Positions 35,252 through 45,900 of a DNA stretch of 64,000 nucleotides are shown here, piece by piece. The position numbers were made by a program, and so were the translations under genes. The stretch is from Microstegium vimineum (Eukaryota; Streptophyta; Magnoliopsida; Poales; Poaceae), in the NCBI GenBank assembly GCA_022036555.1, contig CM039137.1:4930942-4994941 (forward strand), written 5' to 3'. The notes beneath the pieces were generated by a model that ran no database searches, had not been told where the DNA came from, and saw only the letters and a list, made by a program, of their open reading frames with translations. Positions within the stretch are counted from its first letter, which is position 1, and every line of letters starts with the position of its first letter.

Positions 35252-36598
35252 TATCGGTGTTATGACCCGGGGGTCAAGACCACCAACGAGTAAATTTATA
35301 TATCGCATGCTCCCTCTCTCAGACGTGACGCTAGATGGACACAAGGTTTATCCTGGTTTGGGCAAAGAAGGCCCTACGTCCAGCGGGGGGAGGATGACTT
35401 GTATTATCTCGCACCCAAAGCATGCTCGTACAGGGGGGGTACAAGCTGTGTTACACGGAGTCGGCCACCCGAGGGGTCGATCGAGTGGCGGGGTGTGTGG
35501 AGTGTAGATTGTCAGAGTCTGAACTAGGGTCCCTGGGAACGAAAGTCCGATCATCCGACCTCGAGAGTCCCCAGAAGTCCCCCTATACTCTACCTCGGCG
35601 TCCCCTTTTATAGACCAAGGGGAGGCCCGAGGGTACAGGGTCCTAACAGTAGAAGTATGGGTAGCGTATCCGCGGCTCAGTGTTGGCGGAGAGATGTTGA
35701 GTACTGTGGCGGCATGGCCTTCCCGTCCTTCTGGCGTCCCCAGTCGTGGCGGCAGTAGAAGTCGTCGCAGTGCAGTGTCCGCAGGCGGGCACGAGTCCCA
35801 CGGCCGAAGCGGGACGGGGCGGATGGGACGGCTTCCGTACCGGAGTTGTTGAAGAGAGGGGGGTCGAGCCCCCCGGTCGAGGGAGGGGGTCGAGCCCTGC
35901 GTGGCTCTGTCGCGTTCCCGAAGTCGTCATCGAGGGTCGCACTGTTCACTTTCCGAAGGGTACTGTTGGAGTCCGTACTCGCGTAGTGGCGACAGTGGTG
36001 GCATAGTTGACAGGAATCGGGGACCTGATGGGGAGTTGGCGGATTTGACAGCGGACGCGGGCGCCCATGTCTTTAGGTGGGTTCACTTTAACCCATGCCG
36101 GGAGTAGTTGGGTTAATCGAGCCCCTCGTCCGAGGGTCGTCCGCTCGACCCCTGGCCGAGGTAGAGGTCGAGGCGTCGACGGGGTCGGAAGGGTCGAGGT
36201 AGAGGTTGGGGGGTCGATCGTTCGACCCCTCGTCCGTTCTTCGTTTATCGAGGTGGAGCCGGGGGGGTCGTTCGCTTGCCCCCTCGGTCCGTCATCGAGG
36301 TGGAGCCGGGGGGTCATTCGCTCGACCCCTCGTCCGTCACCGAGGTGGAGCCGGGGGTCGTTCGCTCGCCCCCTCGTCTGTCATCGAGGTGGAGCCGTGG
36401 GTCGTTCGCTCGCCCCCTCGTCCGTCGTCGAGGTGGAGCCGGCCCGTGGCTTGTTGCCGCAGTTGGTGTAGAGGGGGCCCTCGATTGATGGGTCGCGTCT
36501 TACCGAGTAGTGGGCTGGTCCTTGCCTTAAAAATGGTTGCTATATTTAGCGTTAATTTATCGAAGGGTTTAGGGTACCACTTACCTTCGTACCCGACA
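35252..36598 (-). repeat. 5' LTR of element D
   Basis: Same length as the 3' LTR (1,347 bases). It contains the tandem GAGGTGGAGCCGGGGG units at about 36250-36440. On the minus strand it ends at 35252, next to the primer site. Confidence 0.93.
35606..35612 (-). promoter_or_regulatory. Candidate TATA box of the gag-pol promoter of D
   Basis: On the minus strand GGTCTATAAAAGGGG is a strong TATA signal placed inside the 5' LTR about 410 bases before the gag ATG at 35194. The same signal is present in the 3' LTR near 20777. Confidence 0.7.
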
Positions 36599-36603
36599 AG
36601 GTT

Positions 36604-36905
36604 GTGCTTGAATTGGATGAATCACAAGCCTAAAGGTTACTCTTCACCTAAAGTTCATCGGGCTTGCTGGTGAAAAGCTTGCTGCTGCTTCTCTGTGGGG
36701 TCCAGCAGTGCCGGCCTCTGGTCCGGCAATGCCGTGGTCAGGCACAGAGGCTGGACCATGGAGCACTGCTGGCCCATCTTCTTCAATTCTTGGAGCAGTA
36801 GCATCAGCACCTTAAGGTTCCACATCTGTGACCTAGACTTCTTGTGGCCTAATGTCACCAATGACCATGTTCTTGATTGCTTCACAAGGATGTTCAAACT
36901 CTAAT
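36604..36905 (-). pseudogene. Inverted pol fragment (integrase-RT linker) in element C
   Basis: Read on the minus strand it matches the linker of element A at about 1840-2050 (for example ATTGGTGACATTAGGCCACAAG and GAAGATGGGCCA), including the embedded CCGGCACTGC dyad. It lies in reverse orientation between the post-gag interior and the 3' region of C. This is the only pol-derived sequence seen in C and marks the scar where pol was lost. Confidence 0.75.
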
Positions 36906-39741
36906 GACATGGTCTGAAACTTTGTGAACATGCTATACACATCTAGTACTTGTTGTTGAACAATTGGCATGATGATTGGTTTAGAAGGAAATCAGTTTTG
37001 AGTTGAATTCTGTCAGCCTCAGCATGCAGTTTCAGACTTGAGCAGTTTTGATAGAAAATATATTTAACTGCTTAAATGGTGTCCAAATGGGCTAAAATTT
37101 CTACAAAAGTTAAAGAACATGTATATTCATACCTCTATCAAGTTTCATCAATACTGGACTAGTATTTTGAGAGATATGAAAGTTTCTCTGAAGAGGATAA
37201 AATCTGAAAACTGTGTGTATTTCAGATATTGGCATTTATTGGAGAATTGATTTGACTGATCAAATTGAGTCCAAATGAGCTGAAATTTTAACAGCATCTA
37301 GAGGACTCATGGATGCATATCTCTACCAAATTTCATGCATATTGGACTGATGGTCTGACAGATATGTATTCTTTTCCAAAAAAAAAGACAGATTCTGAAA
37401 ATTCAGTGTTTGGAATTGAATTGCAAGCTGCTTGAAGGACAATTCAGTTGGAACATAGTGTAAACTTCTCCCTTGACCCTAGGATCATTGATATGCATGA
37501 GTGTACTTTGTGTAATCTTGTGTGCAAACATTGAAGGGGAGTTTAGCTAATATCTTGTGGGACAAATGGCTTCTCTCAAATTCATGATCATATTGTCTCA
37601 CACATTGAAGAAACAAGGATGGGTAATTCCTTTAGATTCTCTGGTTGCCTCACATTTATTCTTGGAGGTCTTGGTCTTTATAAACCAAGAGCTTCTGGTT
37701 TAGTGTTGAATGCCCCAATCCTTGGTGGAACCAGCTGTGAATGAGTTGGAGAAAAATAATTGAATTGTGAATTTTCATTGCTAATTCTCCACTCTATAGC
37801 TCATCAAGTGCTCATGATCCATCCCATTGATTACCCAGGATCCTATCAACAAAAAGTGGTAACTCCTAGTTCATAATATGCATGTTTTATGAATTTTACC
37901 TTTTTGCTCTCTATGTGAGTTGCTTTAGGTAAAGAAAGAACTAGGAACCTAATATGGATCTTGGATGATCATGAAAGCTCTATTTCACCACATTTCATCA
38001 AGTGAAAAACTATTGCGATCCAATTCATTGAAGTCTCACTTATGATGGCATTGTGTGGTGATCTATCTACCTTGGTGGTGGTATGTGTCCTTGGCATAAT
38101 TTCAATTGTTGCAACTTTATCATGCCTTGACCAAGATATAGGATGAACTCCTCTAGACTCTTAGACCGATTCAAGTTCATTTCACAAGTAATTTGAGTAC
38201 TTGATGCACATATGAAGGGGGAGCCCATTCTATGTCTTGTGTCTTTGAGACTAACTTTTTCTTCTAGTGAATTTGTACAGTCTCTTGGTGAGAATGGGTT
38301 TCTCATGAGTATGCTACACTAACTCAATCCAAATCGGTAAAACTAACTCTCATATTTATTTGGATTGTAATTTTATCTCTCAAGTAGCTACTCTCCATAA
38401 TATAGCTTAAATTCCCTTGTTTGGACTTAAAAGACCAAAAGTGCATATGTTCTTGTCTTCCACATATATATGTATGCACTATCAAAAAGGGGGAACTTAG
38501 TCTATGTTATGAGGTTTTGCAATTAGTGATCTACATGCCTTCCACATCTAAAATGGTCACTAGTTGTGAAACTCTAGCTTGTGCAACTTAATGTCATCTC
38601 TTGCTTTTGTAAGCCTTTATTAGGAGACATCTATGTGATATGAGGAGATACAAACATCTATTCCAATTGATACCAACTTGGGAAGATTCCTTTCAATTGG
38701 TGTCATACTATGAAGATCATATTTCAATTGATATTGATGGACAATGTTTCAATTTGGTATATCAAGAAATATGTCTTCAATTGGTATCTCAAAATTACAA
38801 CAAGAGCTAGCTATGGACTTTCAATTGATATCAAGCACAAGTTTGTGATATCTCCTTGAAGATGATGATGATGAGAGATGGGCACAAATAAGATATTTTT
38901 GCTTGAACAAGTTCCAAGTCCAGCAAAGCACTAAATTCCAAATAATCATCATGATGGAGATTATGAGGCTTATAACAAAGGTATACCACTCCATGAACTC
39001 TTGTACTACCTTTGTGCATCTAGGTCCTTACATGCTAGTTTGTGCATGTGTATGCAATAATTTGAGCCACACCATAAGTTTGTTCTTGTGGTGACGATTA
39101 GAGAATGAGTTAGATATTTGGTTGATACCTCTTGTGGTGATGGCGTGAGTTTGTCTCATGTTTTAAACTTCATCTAAGTGAGGCATGAGCTAAATATGCT
39201 AACTTCTCAAGAATCTTGACTTAATTTGTTGCATACTTTGTTTGGTAGAAAACATAAAAATAAAAACATATCTGCTAAAATTTCTACCTACCTCTTGCCT
39301 TAACTTGTCTACCATGATTTCTTCCTTCGGTAGAGAGATCCTTTTTGGAGATTAATGCCAAAGAGGGAGAAATATTAAAAGTGTAAGGGGTATAAAAAAA
39401 GATTGATATGTAAAGGGGAGAAATATGTTGTGTGTGCAAGGATAGTTGTGCTCACTGCCACAGGTGCGACAGTGCCGCCCAGTGTAATTTCAGTATTTAT
39501 TATCTTTGAGTGCTTGATCTGTCATGAGCATCACGTTTACTATGTGACACCTTGCACCCCACAGATGCTATGATATAGGAGATTTCTCACACTTGTTCTT
39601 AGATATGTGCATTTGGCATTTGAGGCCAAATTTGAATTCCATTCAATGCACACATTTAGGGGGAGCTCACTATATCATAGGATCTAAAATCTTATCATTT
39701 TTCAACCTCTTGTAAGCTTTAATTGTGTTGTCATCAATCAC
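36906..39741 (+). other. Non-coding 3' interior of element C
   Basis: AT-rich and without a supportable gene. It contains a degenerate duplication of about 180 bases (37075-37185 against 37250-37370, both with GTCCAAATGRGCTRAAATTT and a later GAYAGATATG-like end), an array of TTTCAATTGRTATC motifs (38661-38832), a dyad variant GCGACAGTGCCGC near 39470, and GGGGGAG purine motifs (38218, 39660) like those in element A's 3' region. Confidence 0.65.
38661..38832 (+). repeat. Array of six TTTCAATTGGTATC-like motifs
   Basis: Copies start at 38661, 38691, 38722, 38747, 38774 and 38819, each TTTCAATTGGTATC or a one- to two-base variant. The same string is the LTR-end/primer-site junction of element C (15384-15397 and 42063-42076). 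Confidence 0.65.
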
Positions 39742-39753
39742 AAAAAGGGGAGA
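39742..39753 (+). other. Polypurine tract of element C
   Basis: AAAAAGGGGAGA directly before the TGAAAGTG start of the right LTR. Confidence 0.85.
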
Positions 39754-39754
39754 T

Positions 39755-42067
39755 TGAAAGTGTATCTAGCCCTTTAGTGGGTTTTGGTAAATTGAGTGAC
39801 AACACAATTAAAGGTCTAACAAGTTTGCTAAGTGTATCAAAGGTTAAACAAGAAAAGGAAACTTGATGGTATTCCACAAAGTGTTGAGATGAAGGTCAAA
39901 TTATGTATAGTTGTATTGGAAGATCATGGGAATAATCTAAGTCAAGCAAAAGACAACAATGCAAATGGAGTCAATGAAATGGCCTCTATGTTATGGGATA
40001 TCATAGTATCATGTGAAAGCAAACATGTTTGGTAAATGGAAAATGAGACATGAGTTGATAGCTATGGATTGGTCTCTATATTGACTTGCTTTACATGAAC
40101 AAGAAGAGTTGGATAGTGGACTAGTGTTGATCAAGGATTGAATAATAAATCAATAGTGCATTAGTGAGAAAACACCAAGCAAAGGTCAAATGACAAAGGA
40201 GACAATGTATATTGGATATAATATGGTCTCTACTTTAGTTTGCTTGTATGTACAAAGATTTGGAGAATCACTTTGCATTAATATGATCAAGCTAGAAGTA
40301 TGAAGATAGAGATTGTAGTGATTGATGGGAGTGTCAAGCCAAAATAAAGAAGATCTAAGGAATTGTGAATTGGCTGGACCATATTGATATGAAGTCTCAT
40401 ATATCAAAGCTTGATTGATCTCAACATTCATATCTACAAGATATTCAAGCAAGGATCACAATATTGAGGAAAGGGTTTTCAATCGATGCTTAATATGATG
40501 TGACTTGAGTATGGCTTGATAGGGTGAAGATAGCAAGGAAAGGACTTCGAGGTACTAAGCAAAGGTGAAGGTCAAGGAGACCGAGGTACTATGGCTAAGG
40601 TGAAGAAGAGAGTACTTGCATTGAGTCGAAGTACTAATCGAGCTATGAGGAGTCATATTATATTGAGAATCAATTTATTAGTGGAAGTGACTTGAAGCCA
40701 TGGGCTGAACTCATATGTGTTGGAAGATTCAAGTCACAAGCTCTAAGGTGTGTTTGCTCAAAGAGATGAGATAAGGATGATTGCAAACACATGCTCAAGG
40801 TATTACAAGAATGAGAACAATACATTCAATGGTGCAGCCCCAAATTATCAAAGGATGCGGTGACCAACTCAAAAGCGTTTAAATCATTGATGTTTTGAAT
40901 TTGAGTTTAGGAAATGACGTACTACAAAGGGGGATGCAATATGCATGCTTAAATGTGCAACCAAGTGCTCAAATTCCACCAGACATCCTCTCATACCTTG
41001 CCTAGACTCCCTGCAAAACAGTTTTTCATTCGGAGCATTATTGGGCAGCGCAGCGGTGCTGGGAGTCCAGCAGTGCCGGGCTGTAGGGCAGCAGTGCCGG
41101 ACCTGTCCGGCAGTGCCGGGCTGTAGGGCAGCAGTGTCGGACCTGTCCGGCAGTGCCGGGCTGTAGCCCAGCAGTGCCGGGACTTAAAGTTACCGTTGGA
41201 CAGCATGAAGTATTTCTATCCCCTCCCTGCTACCCCCAACGGTTATCTCGACCATTCTCTTCTCAGTGCTCAAATAGAAAGCTCTCTCCTTCTATCTAAC
41301 TTCATTGGAGCCCCTCAAGCTTCTCTCTTTGATTCCTCTCCAATCCTTTGAGAGATTGAGCCTCCAAACTCCTTTAGAGAGCAGCCCAAACTGTTCTTCA
41401 TCGCCTAGAGCACTTGGTTCGCGTTCAAGCCGGTGGATTGCATTCGTTACTCTTGGAGCTTGCTCCTAGCCGGCTAGAGCGTCGCCCGTGGAGCTTGTCA
41501 ACTTGTGTGGCAGCCCCGGGAGGTTTGTAACCATTCATTGCAGCTAGTAAATCACCCCTCACTTCAAGAGTTCACTCTTGATTTGAGAACGAGGGAAAGG
41601 CAAGCCTTGTGTGGTGAGTCTAAGCCTTGTGTGGCGAACCTCAACAACGTGGACTTAGGCCAGCCTTGGTGGCGACGCTGAACCACAGGATAAATCTTGT
41701 GTCACTTGTGTTTGTGTTGTTTTCCTTACTTACATTTGTCCTCAAGGTGATTTCTAGGATTTGGTCCCGATCTACTTGGTGGGTGTGTTTGCTACCACTT
41801 TCAAGTGGTGCTAGAGGTTCCCTACACCTCTAGGAAGGTTTTCATTCAAACACAATTTCCATTCCAGTTATACATTTTGAATTGTGCTCAGTTCTGTCCT
41901 AGAGGCCAGCACTGCCGGGCTTTAGAGCAGTAGTGCCGGGCACCCCGGCAGTGTCGGACCCAAGGCCGGTAGTGCCGGACTTGTGCTGACAGAAAGTTTG
42001 CAAGTTTATTTTAAACAGGCCTATTCACCCCCCTTTAGTCCTGCTGGGCGACATCAAGGTCCTTTCA
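39755..42067 (+). repeat. Right LTR of element C
   Basis: About 2.31 kb from TGAAAGTGTATC to GTCCTTTCA, a near copy of the split 5' LTR without the E insertion. It has one more roughly 42-base dyad unit (GGACCTGTCCGGCAGTGCC, around 41100-41145) than its partner. It is followed by a primer site and not by a target duplication. Confidence 0.92.
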
Positions 42068-42540
42068 ATTGGTATCGGAGCTTGGCTCTCTATTTCGGGC
42101 TTAACCGCCTTGAGAGAACGATGTCGACAAGTGGGGAGGTATCTTTAGAACTTCTACTTTTAGATGGCTCAAATTATGCATCTTGGTCTGCTCATGTACT
42201 TGATGTTTTTAGGACCATGGGTCCTCATATAGAGCAGATTGTAGATGTGAGCATTTCACCTCCTAGTGATGATTTGGACTATCTATCTAGAGAGGAAGTG
42301 AAATCTTTACAATACAATGCTCAAGCTACTAATGTCTTATTTAGTGCTTTGAGTGAAGATGTACTTGATGCTATCATATTTGGAGATGGTGAACCACTAG
42401 AGGATGCTCATCTCATTTGGACTACTCTCAAAGAAAGATATGACAAGTCTAAATGTGATGAGAAGTTGCTCTCACTGGAGAAATCACTTGAGGAGTGCTC
42501 AACTTCACCAACACATGTAGAGCCTCAAGGGATTCTCGCT
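42068..42540 (+). pseudogene. Truncated second unit: primer site, leader and gag start of family C
   Basis: TGGTATCGGAGC at 42070-42081 and a gag ATG at 42121 repeat the start of element C almost base for base for about 470 bases (compare 15389-15860). The match ends at about 42535 in GATTCTC, after which comes CTCGCTTTCCAAAAA twice in slightly different form and then unrelated AT-rich DNA. The unit begins at the LTR that ends element C, so the two were once a tandem sharing one LTR. About 135 gag codons remain. Confidence 0.88.
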
Positions 42541-42860
42541 TTCCAAAAAAGAGCCAATCTCGCTTTCTAAAAAGTCAACAATTTTAACTTTGTTCAACTA
42601 TATTTAACAAAATATTATATTTATAGCACATAATTAGTATTATGTAGATCTTTAAGTATACTTTCATAATATAAATTAAATATAACTATTATACTTTTTT
42701 CTATAAATGTAATTAAAGTTGAAAAAGTTTGATCAACACGATTGCATAACGACTCTATTTTTAGCAGATAAGTATATTTGAAAAAAAATACCCCCAAAAG
42801 TATATACATTAAATATATAAAATAAGATTAAAATAATAAAAAGCCAAGGGCGAAAAATAG
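42541..42860. repeat. AT-rich MITE-like remnant upstream of SMH
   Basis: Very AT-rich, with segments common in Stowaway-type MITE cores (TTTGTTCAACTATATTTAACAAAAT; AAAGTTGAAAAAGTTTGATCAAC) that are roughly inverted to each other around 42585 and 42715. No clear terminal repeats remain. Confidence 0.4.
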
Positions 42861-42958
42861 AAAAGCTATTTGTTGAAGTGGATTAGGGTTTCTGCGTCGG
42901 CTAGTTTGGACGCAGGAGAGTAGAGGACCACAGGGGCGAGGCGAGGAGGAGAACAGCT

Positions 42959-45900
42959 ATGGGCGCGCCGAAGCAGAAGTGGACGTCGGAAGAGGAGGAT
43001 GCGCTCCGCGCCGGCGTTCGAAAGCACGGCGCCGGCAAATGGCGGACCATCCAGAAGGACCCCGAGTTCAGTCCGGTCCTCTCCTCCCGCTCCAACATCG
43101 ACCTCAAGGTATCTTCCCCTGCATCTCCCCCGCTGCTCCCCATCTACCTGGCCGCGACGGAGCTAGCCGTGCGCGTCCCTATATCTTATCTATCGGATCC
43201 TTTTGCTCCTCGATTAGTCCCGACTTTTCGTGATGATTCGTGCACTTTTCATGATGATTCGTACCGTCGTGTGCTTCTGAGCGTGTGGTGATTTCCCCCT
43301 GCATCACTCCCTCTCTGTTAGCTGTGTGGTGGGTTTAGGATGCTTGGTGGTCCCCCTGCTGCAGTTTCGTTGGCAGTACCGTAGTAGATTTGGGGCGTCG
43401 AAGGCGAGATTTTGGGTTTTGGTGAACTGATAAATGTAGGCGAAGGTTGAAATGGTCGTGTTCTGTGCCGAGGGATGCTGTGAAGTGATATTTTGCTCAA
43501 GGACAATGATGCTCTGGTGGTCATGGACACGTGGTGTGCGATTACATATGGTAGTGTGAATGTTTTTATGATCTTGGCTGTATGTGTAAATTTAAGCTGT
43601 TTTCATAATAATCTTATAATTGAATTGAATAATGTTGCTAATCACATGTTGAAACAGATTTTCTGAAAGAAGCTAATCACAGACAGATTACTTGTGATGT
43701 CCTCTTGTCCATGAATGTTACCCTCATGCCATTGCTTATTAAGAATTTACTTTAAAGGATGGGATTCATTTTCTTGTTTTTTCACATTGTTTTGATTCGT
43801 TTGAGTTCCTGATCATGTGATTTTATTTCTAAAATCACATTGTTTTTGTTTGATGACAATTGCAAGCACGCCAGCGGAGAGGCATTCTAGTCAGTGACTC
43901 AGTGTGCTCAGCAGTTATTGCTGTTGGGATAGGATTCAGTGATAAATTTGATGGATATCCTGGTAATGGTACCACATTGTACAGGGATTTGTGGTTGGGA
44001 AGATATCGCCCTCAAGAAGTTGCTTAGAGTTTTCAAACCTTAGAAATTAAGGGCCATGATATTTTAATTGAAATCTGCAAATGCATTCTTTCTCTGCTAC
44101 CCCCTCTGATTCCAAATATAAAGTCATTTTAGGATTCTAGCGGGTCAAACTTCTTTGACTTGGTCTATCAATGAAAATCAGCATAGATTTATAACACATG
44201 GCTGATGTTACTAGAGTCAACATGGAAAAGTACTTTGATAATATTTATCTGTTCTATTTACATTTTAAACTAGTATACTTTTACAAAAAAAAAATGCAAG
44301 TCAAAATGTCATATCGGAGACAGTATCGTAATCCTAAACAATCTAAGTTTGAAATCAGAGGGAGTGAATGACCTTCACATTATCTTCTACCTCCATTAAA
44401 CCAATGGTGTTGCAACATATATTGAGAAACATAAAAAAAAGCACATCAATCTGTCCTGACCAATTGCTTGTGTGCGTCCTGGTTGTATAGGTATTGCCAA
44501 TTGCTATCAGACATCTCTTTACCTTCACCCTCCAGTCCTCGTGCGGTATTGCTGAGTAGTGCAAGAGTACATCCATTTTAGCAAAAACATCAAATAAGTG
44601 CTGCAACACATTTCCTTCAAGATGTAAATTGTTAGTTTATTACATGTGTCCATATAGACCATGAAACTGTTGTGAGACAACCTATGTGGATTTATTTGTC
44701 TCCTGGAATAAACGGAAGAGCTACCTGCCCCATGTTCCTTAGGTGAACACATGTTTGAGGAACAGAATCAGTGCACTCCACACGTGTTTAGTGATTGTGC
44801 AGCTGCAAAATGTATGAATGGTTTTTTTCTCTTGATTTCTTCAGTATAGAATTCACATCTCTTGGCTCTTGATCCCATTGCCTCGTCTTCCCAAGAAGAT
44901 ATCTAGTATCAATAGACTTCCTGTTAACCTTCTACATTTAATATCACCTGTATGCCTGAAACATCATCAATGCAACTAGAATTTATCTAAAATTTTATCT
45001 CTCTTAAGATGGAGAAATGTATCGTTTTTGTGTCTGAAAATGAATATGCTGTTAATACAGAGTTATCATGCTATTGCTCCTCCAAAGTTATTTTCTAGGT
45101 AGTTTTGCCAGAGCGATTCAATTCTTACTGAATCATATATTTGTAATGGCCCGGGGGCTGTCTTACCCCCCGCAGGTCGAGTTTTTTTTTTATTTTATTT
45201 TTATTTTTAATGGTGGCAATGTACATGGGATAAGTCAAACTGCAGTAGAGAATAAATTTGAGTACTACATTCAGTTGTAGCTGTCTATCTTTCATGTTCC
45301 TTGGTTAGAAATGTTGTTCATTGATTACCGTGTCAATTCTACCATGTGCAGATTACATTATCTAAGGTAACTCTGCCCTTGTGGCATTCTTATTACTGAG
45401 TTATAGTTATTCTCCAGATCAAAAACTGGTAGCATTCTTGGGCTGAAGAATGCCATATATTGCTGGTCTTGTTATTATCCCTGAAACATCATTATTAGTG
45501 GTGATGCATTTCATGTCATTTAGAAGAACAAAAAAGGTACAAGGAGAGATCAGAGACCTCTCCCTGACCCACACTACATTCACGCCATTCATTTCTTAAC
45601 AAACACGATAACAACATAATCACCTACTCAGGTCAGGGATACTGGGATGAACAACCTAGTGAGGAGCTCGCTAAGAGCCAAGGCTCCAACCGAGCACCAA
45701 AAGCCACAGTCATCTGCCACCATTTGCTGTACTACCTGAACATTTGGTCTGACCTCTTCAAACACACCAACTTTCCAAATTTCCGAGGCCACCAAAATGA
45801 TCAAAGAATTGAAAGTTTCAAACCCTTTCTCAAATCTTTGGGAACTCCTTTTATAGCATTGTACCACCAACTGGAGAAATGAGAGACAGAAGGTCAGGGG

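Larger units (their letters stand above)
20420..36598 (-). mobile_element. Element D: complete Tat-type Ty3/Gypsy retrotransposon
   Basis: 16,179 bases flanked by the duplication AGGTT (20415-20419 and 36599-36603). The two LTRs are both 1,347 bases and begin and end TGTCGG/CCGACA (one end mutated). Read on the minus strand: 5' LTR, primer site, gag, pol with protease, RT, RNase H, a second archaeal-type RNase H and integrase, tandem repeats, a gene on the opposite strand, a repeat-rich region, a polypurine tract and the 3' LTR. The double RNase H and the long extra region mark the Tat lineage of grasses. Structurally whole, but its genes carry stop codons. Confidence 0.93.
11446..42067 (+). 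mobile_element. Element C: gag-only SIRE-type Copia element, hosting three nested insertions
   Basis: The order is 5' LTR, initiator-methionine-type primer site, gag, non-coding interior, polypurine tract, 3' LTR. Solo LTR E, solo LTR F and element D are later insertions with perfect 5-bp duplications. Without them the element is about 11.6 kb. No pol coding sequence remains in the forward direction; the only trace of pol is an inverted integrase/RT linker fragment at 36604-36905. C therefore would depend on pol from a relative. The 3' LTR is followed by another primer site and gag start, so the right LTR is shared with a second truncated unit. Confidence 0.85.

Noticed and set aside
35195..35344. 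N-terminal extension of the D gag frame into the primer site and LTR
   Set aside because: The frame is open by chance across the primer site; the first plausible start after it is at 35194.
44355..44752. Minus-strand open frames next to the intron-1 MITE
   Set aside because: No recognisable motif, overlapping short frames, and likely old repeat DNA; not enough to call a gene.
45150..45205. GC-rich patch followed by a T run in SMH intron 1
   Set aside because: Resembles repeat edges seen in grasses, but no ends or duplication could be found, so no element is called.
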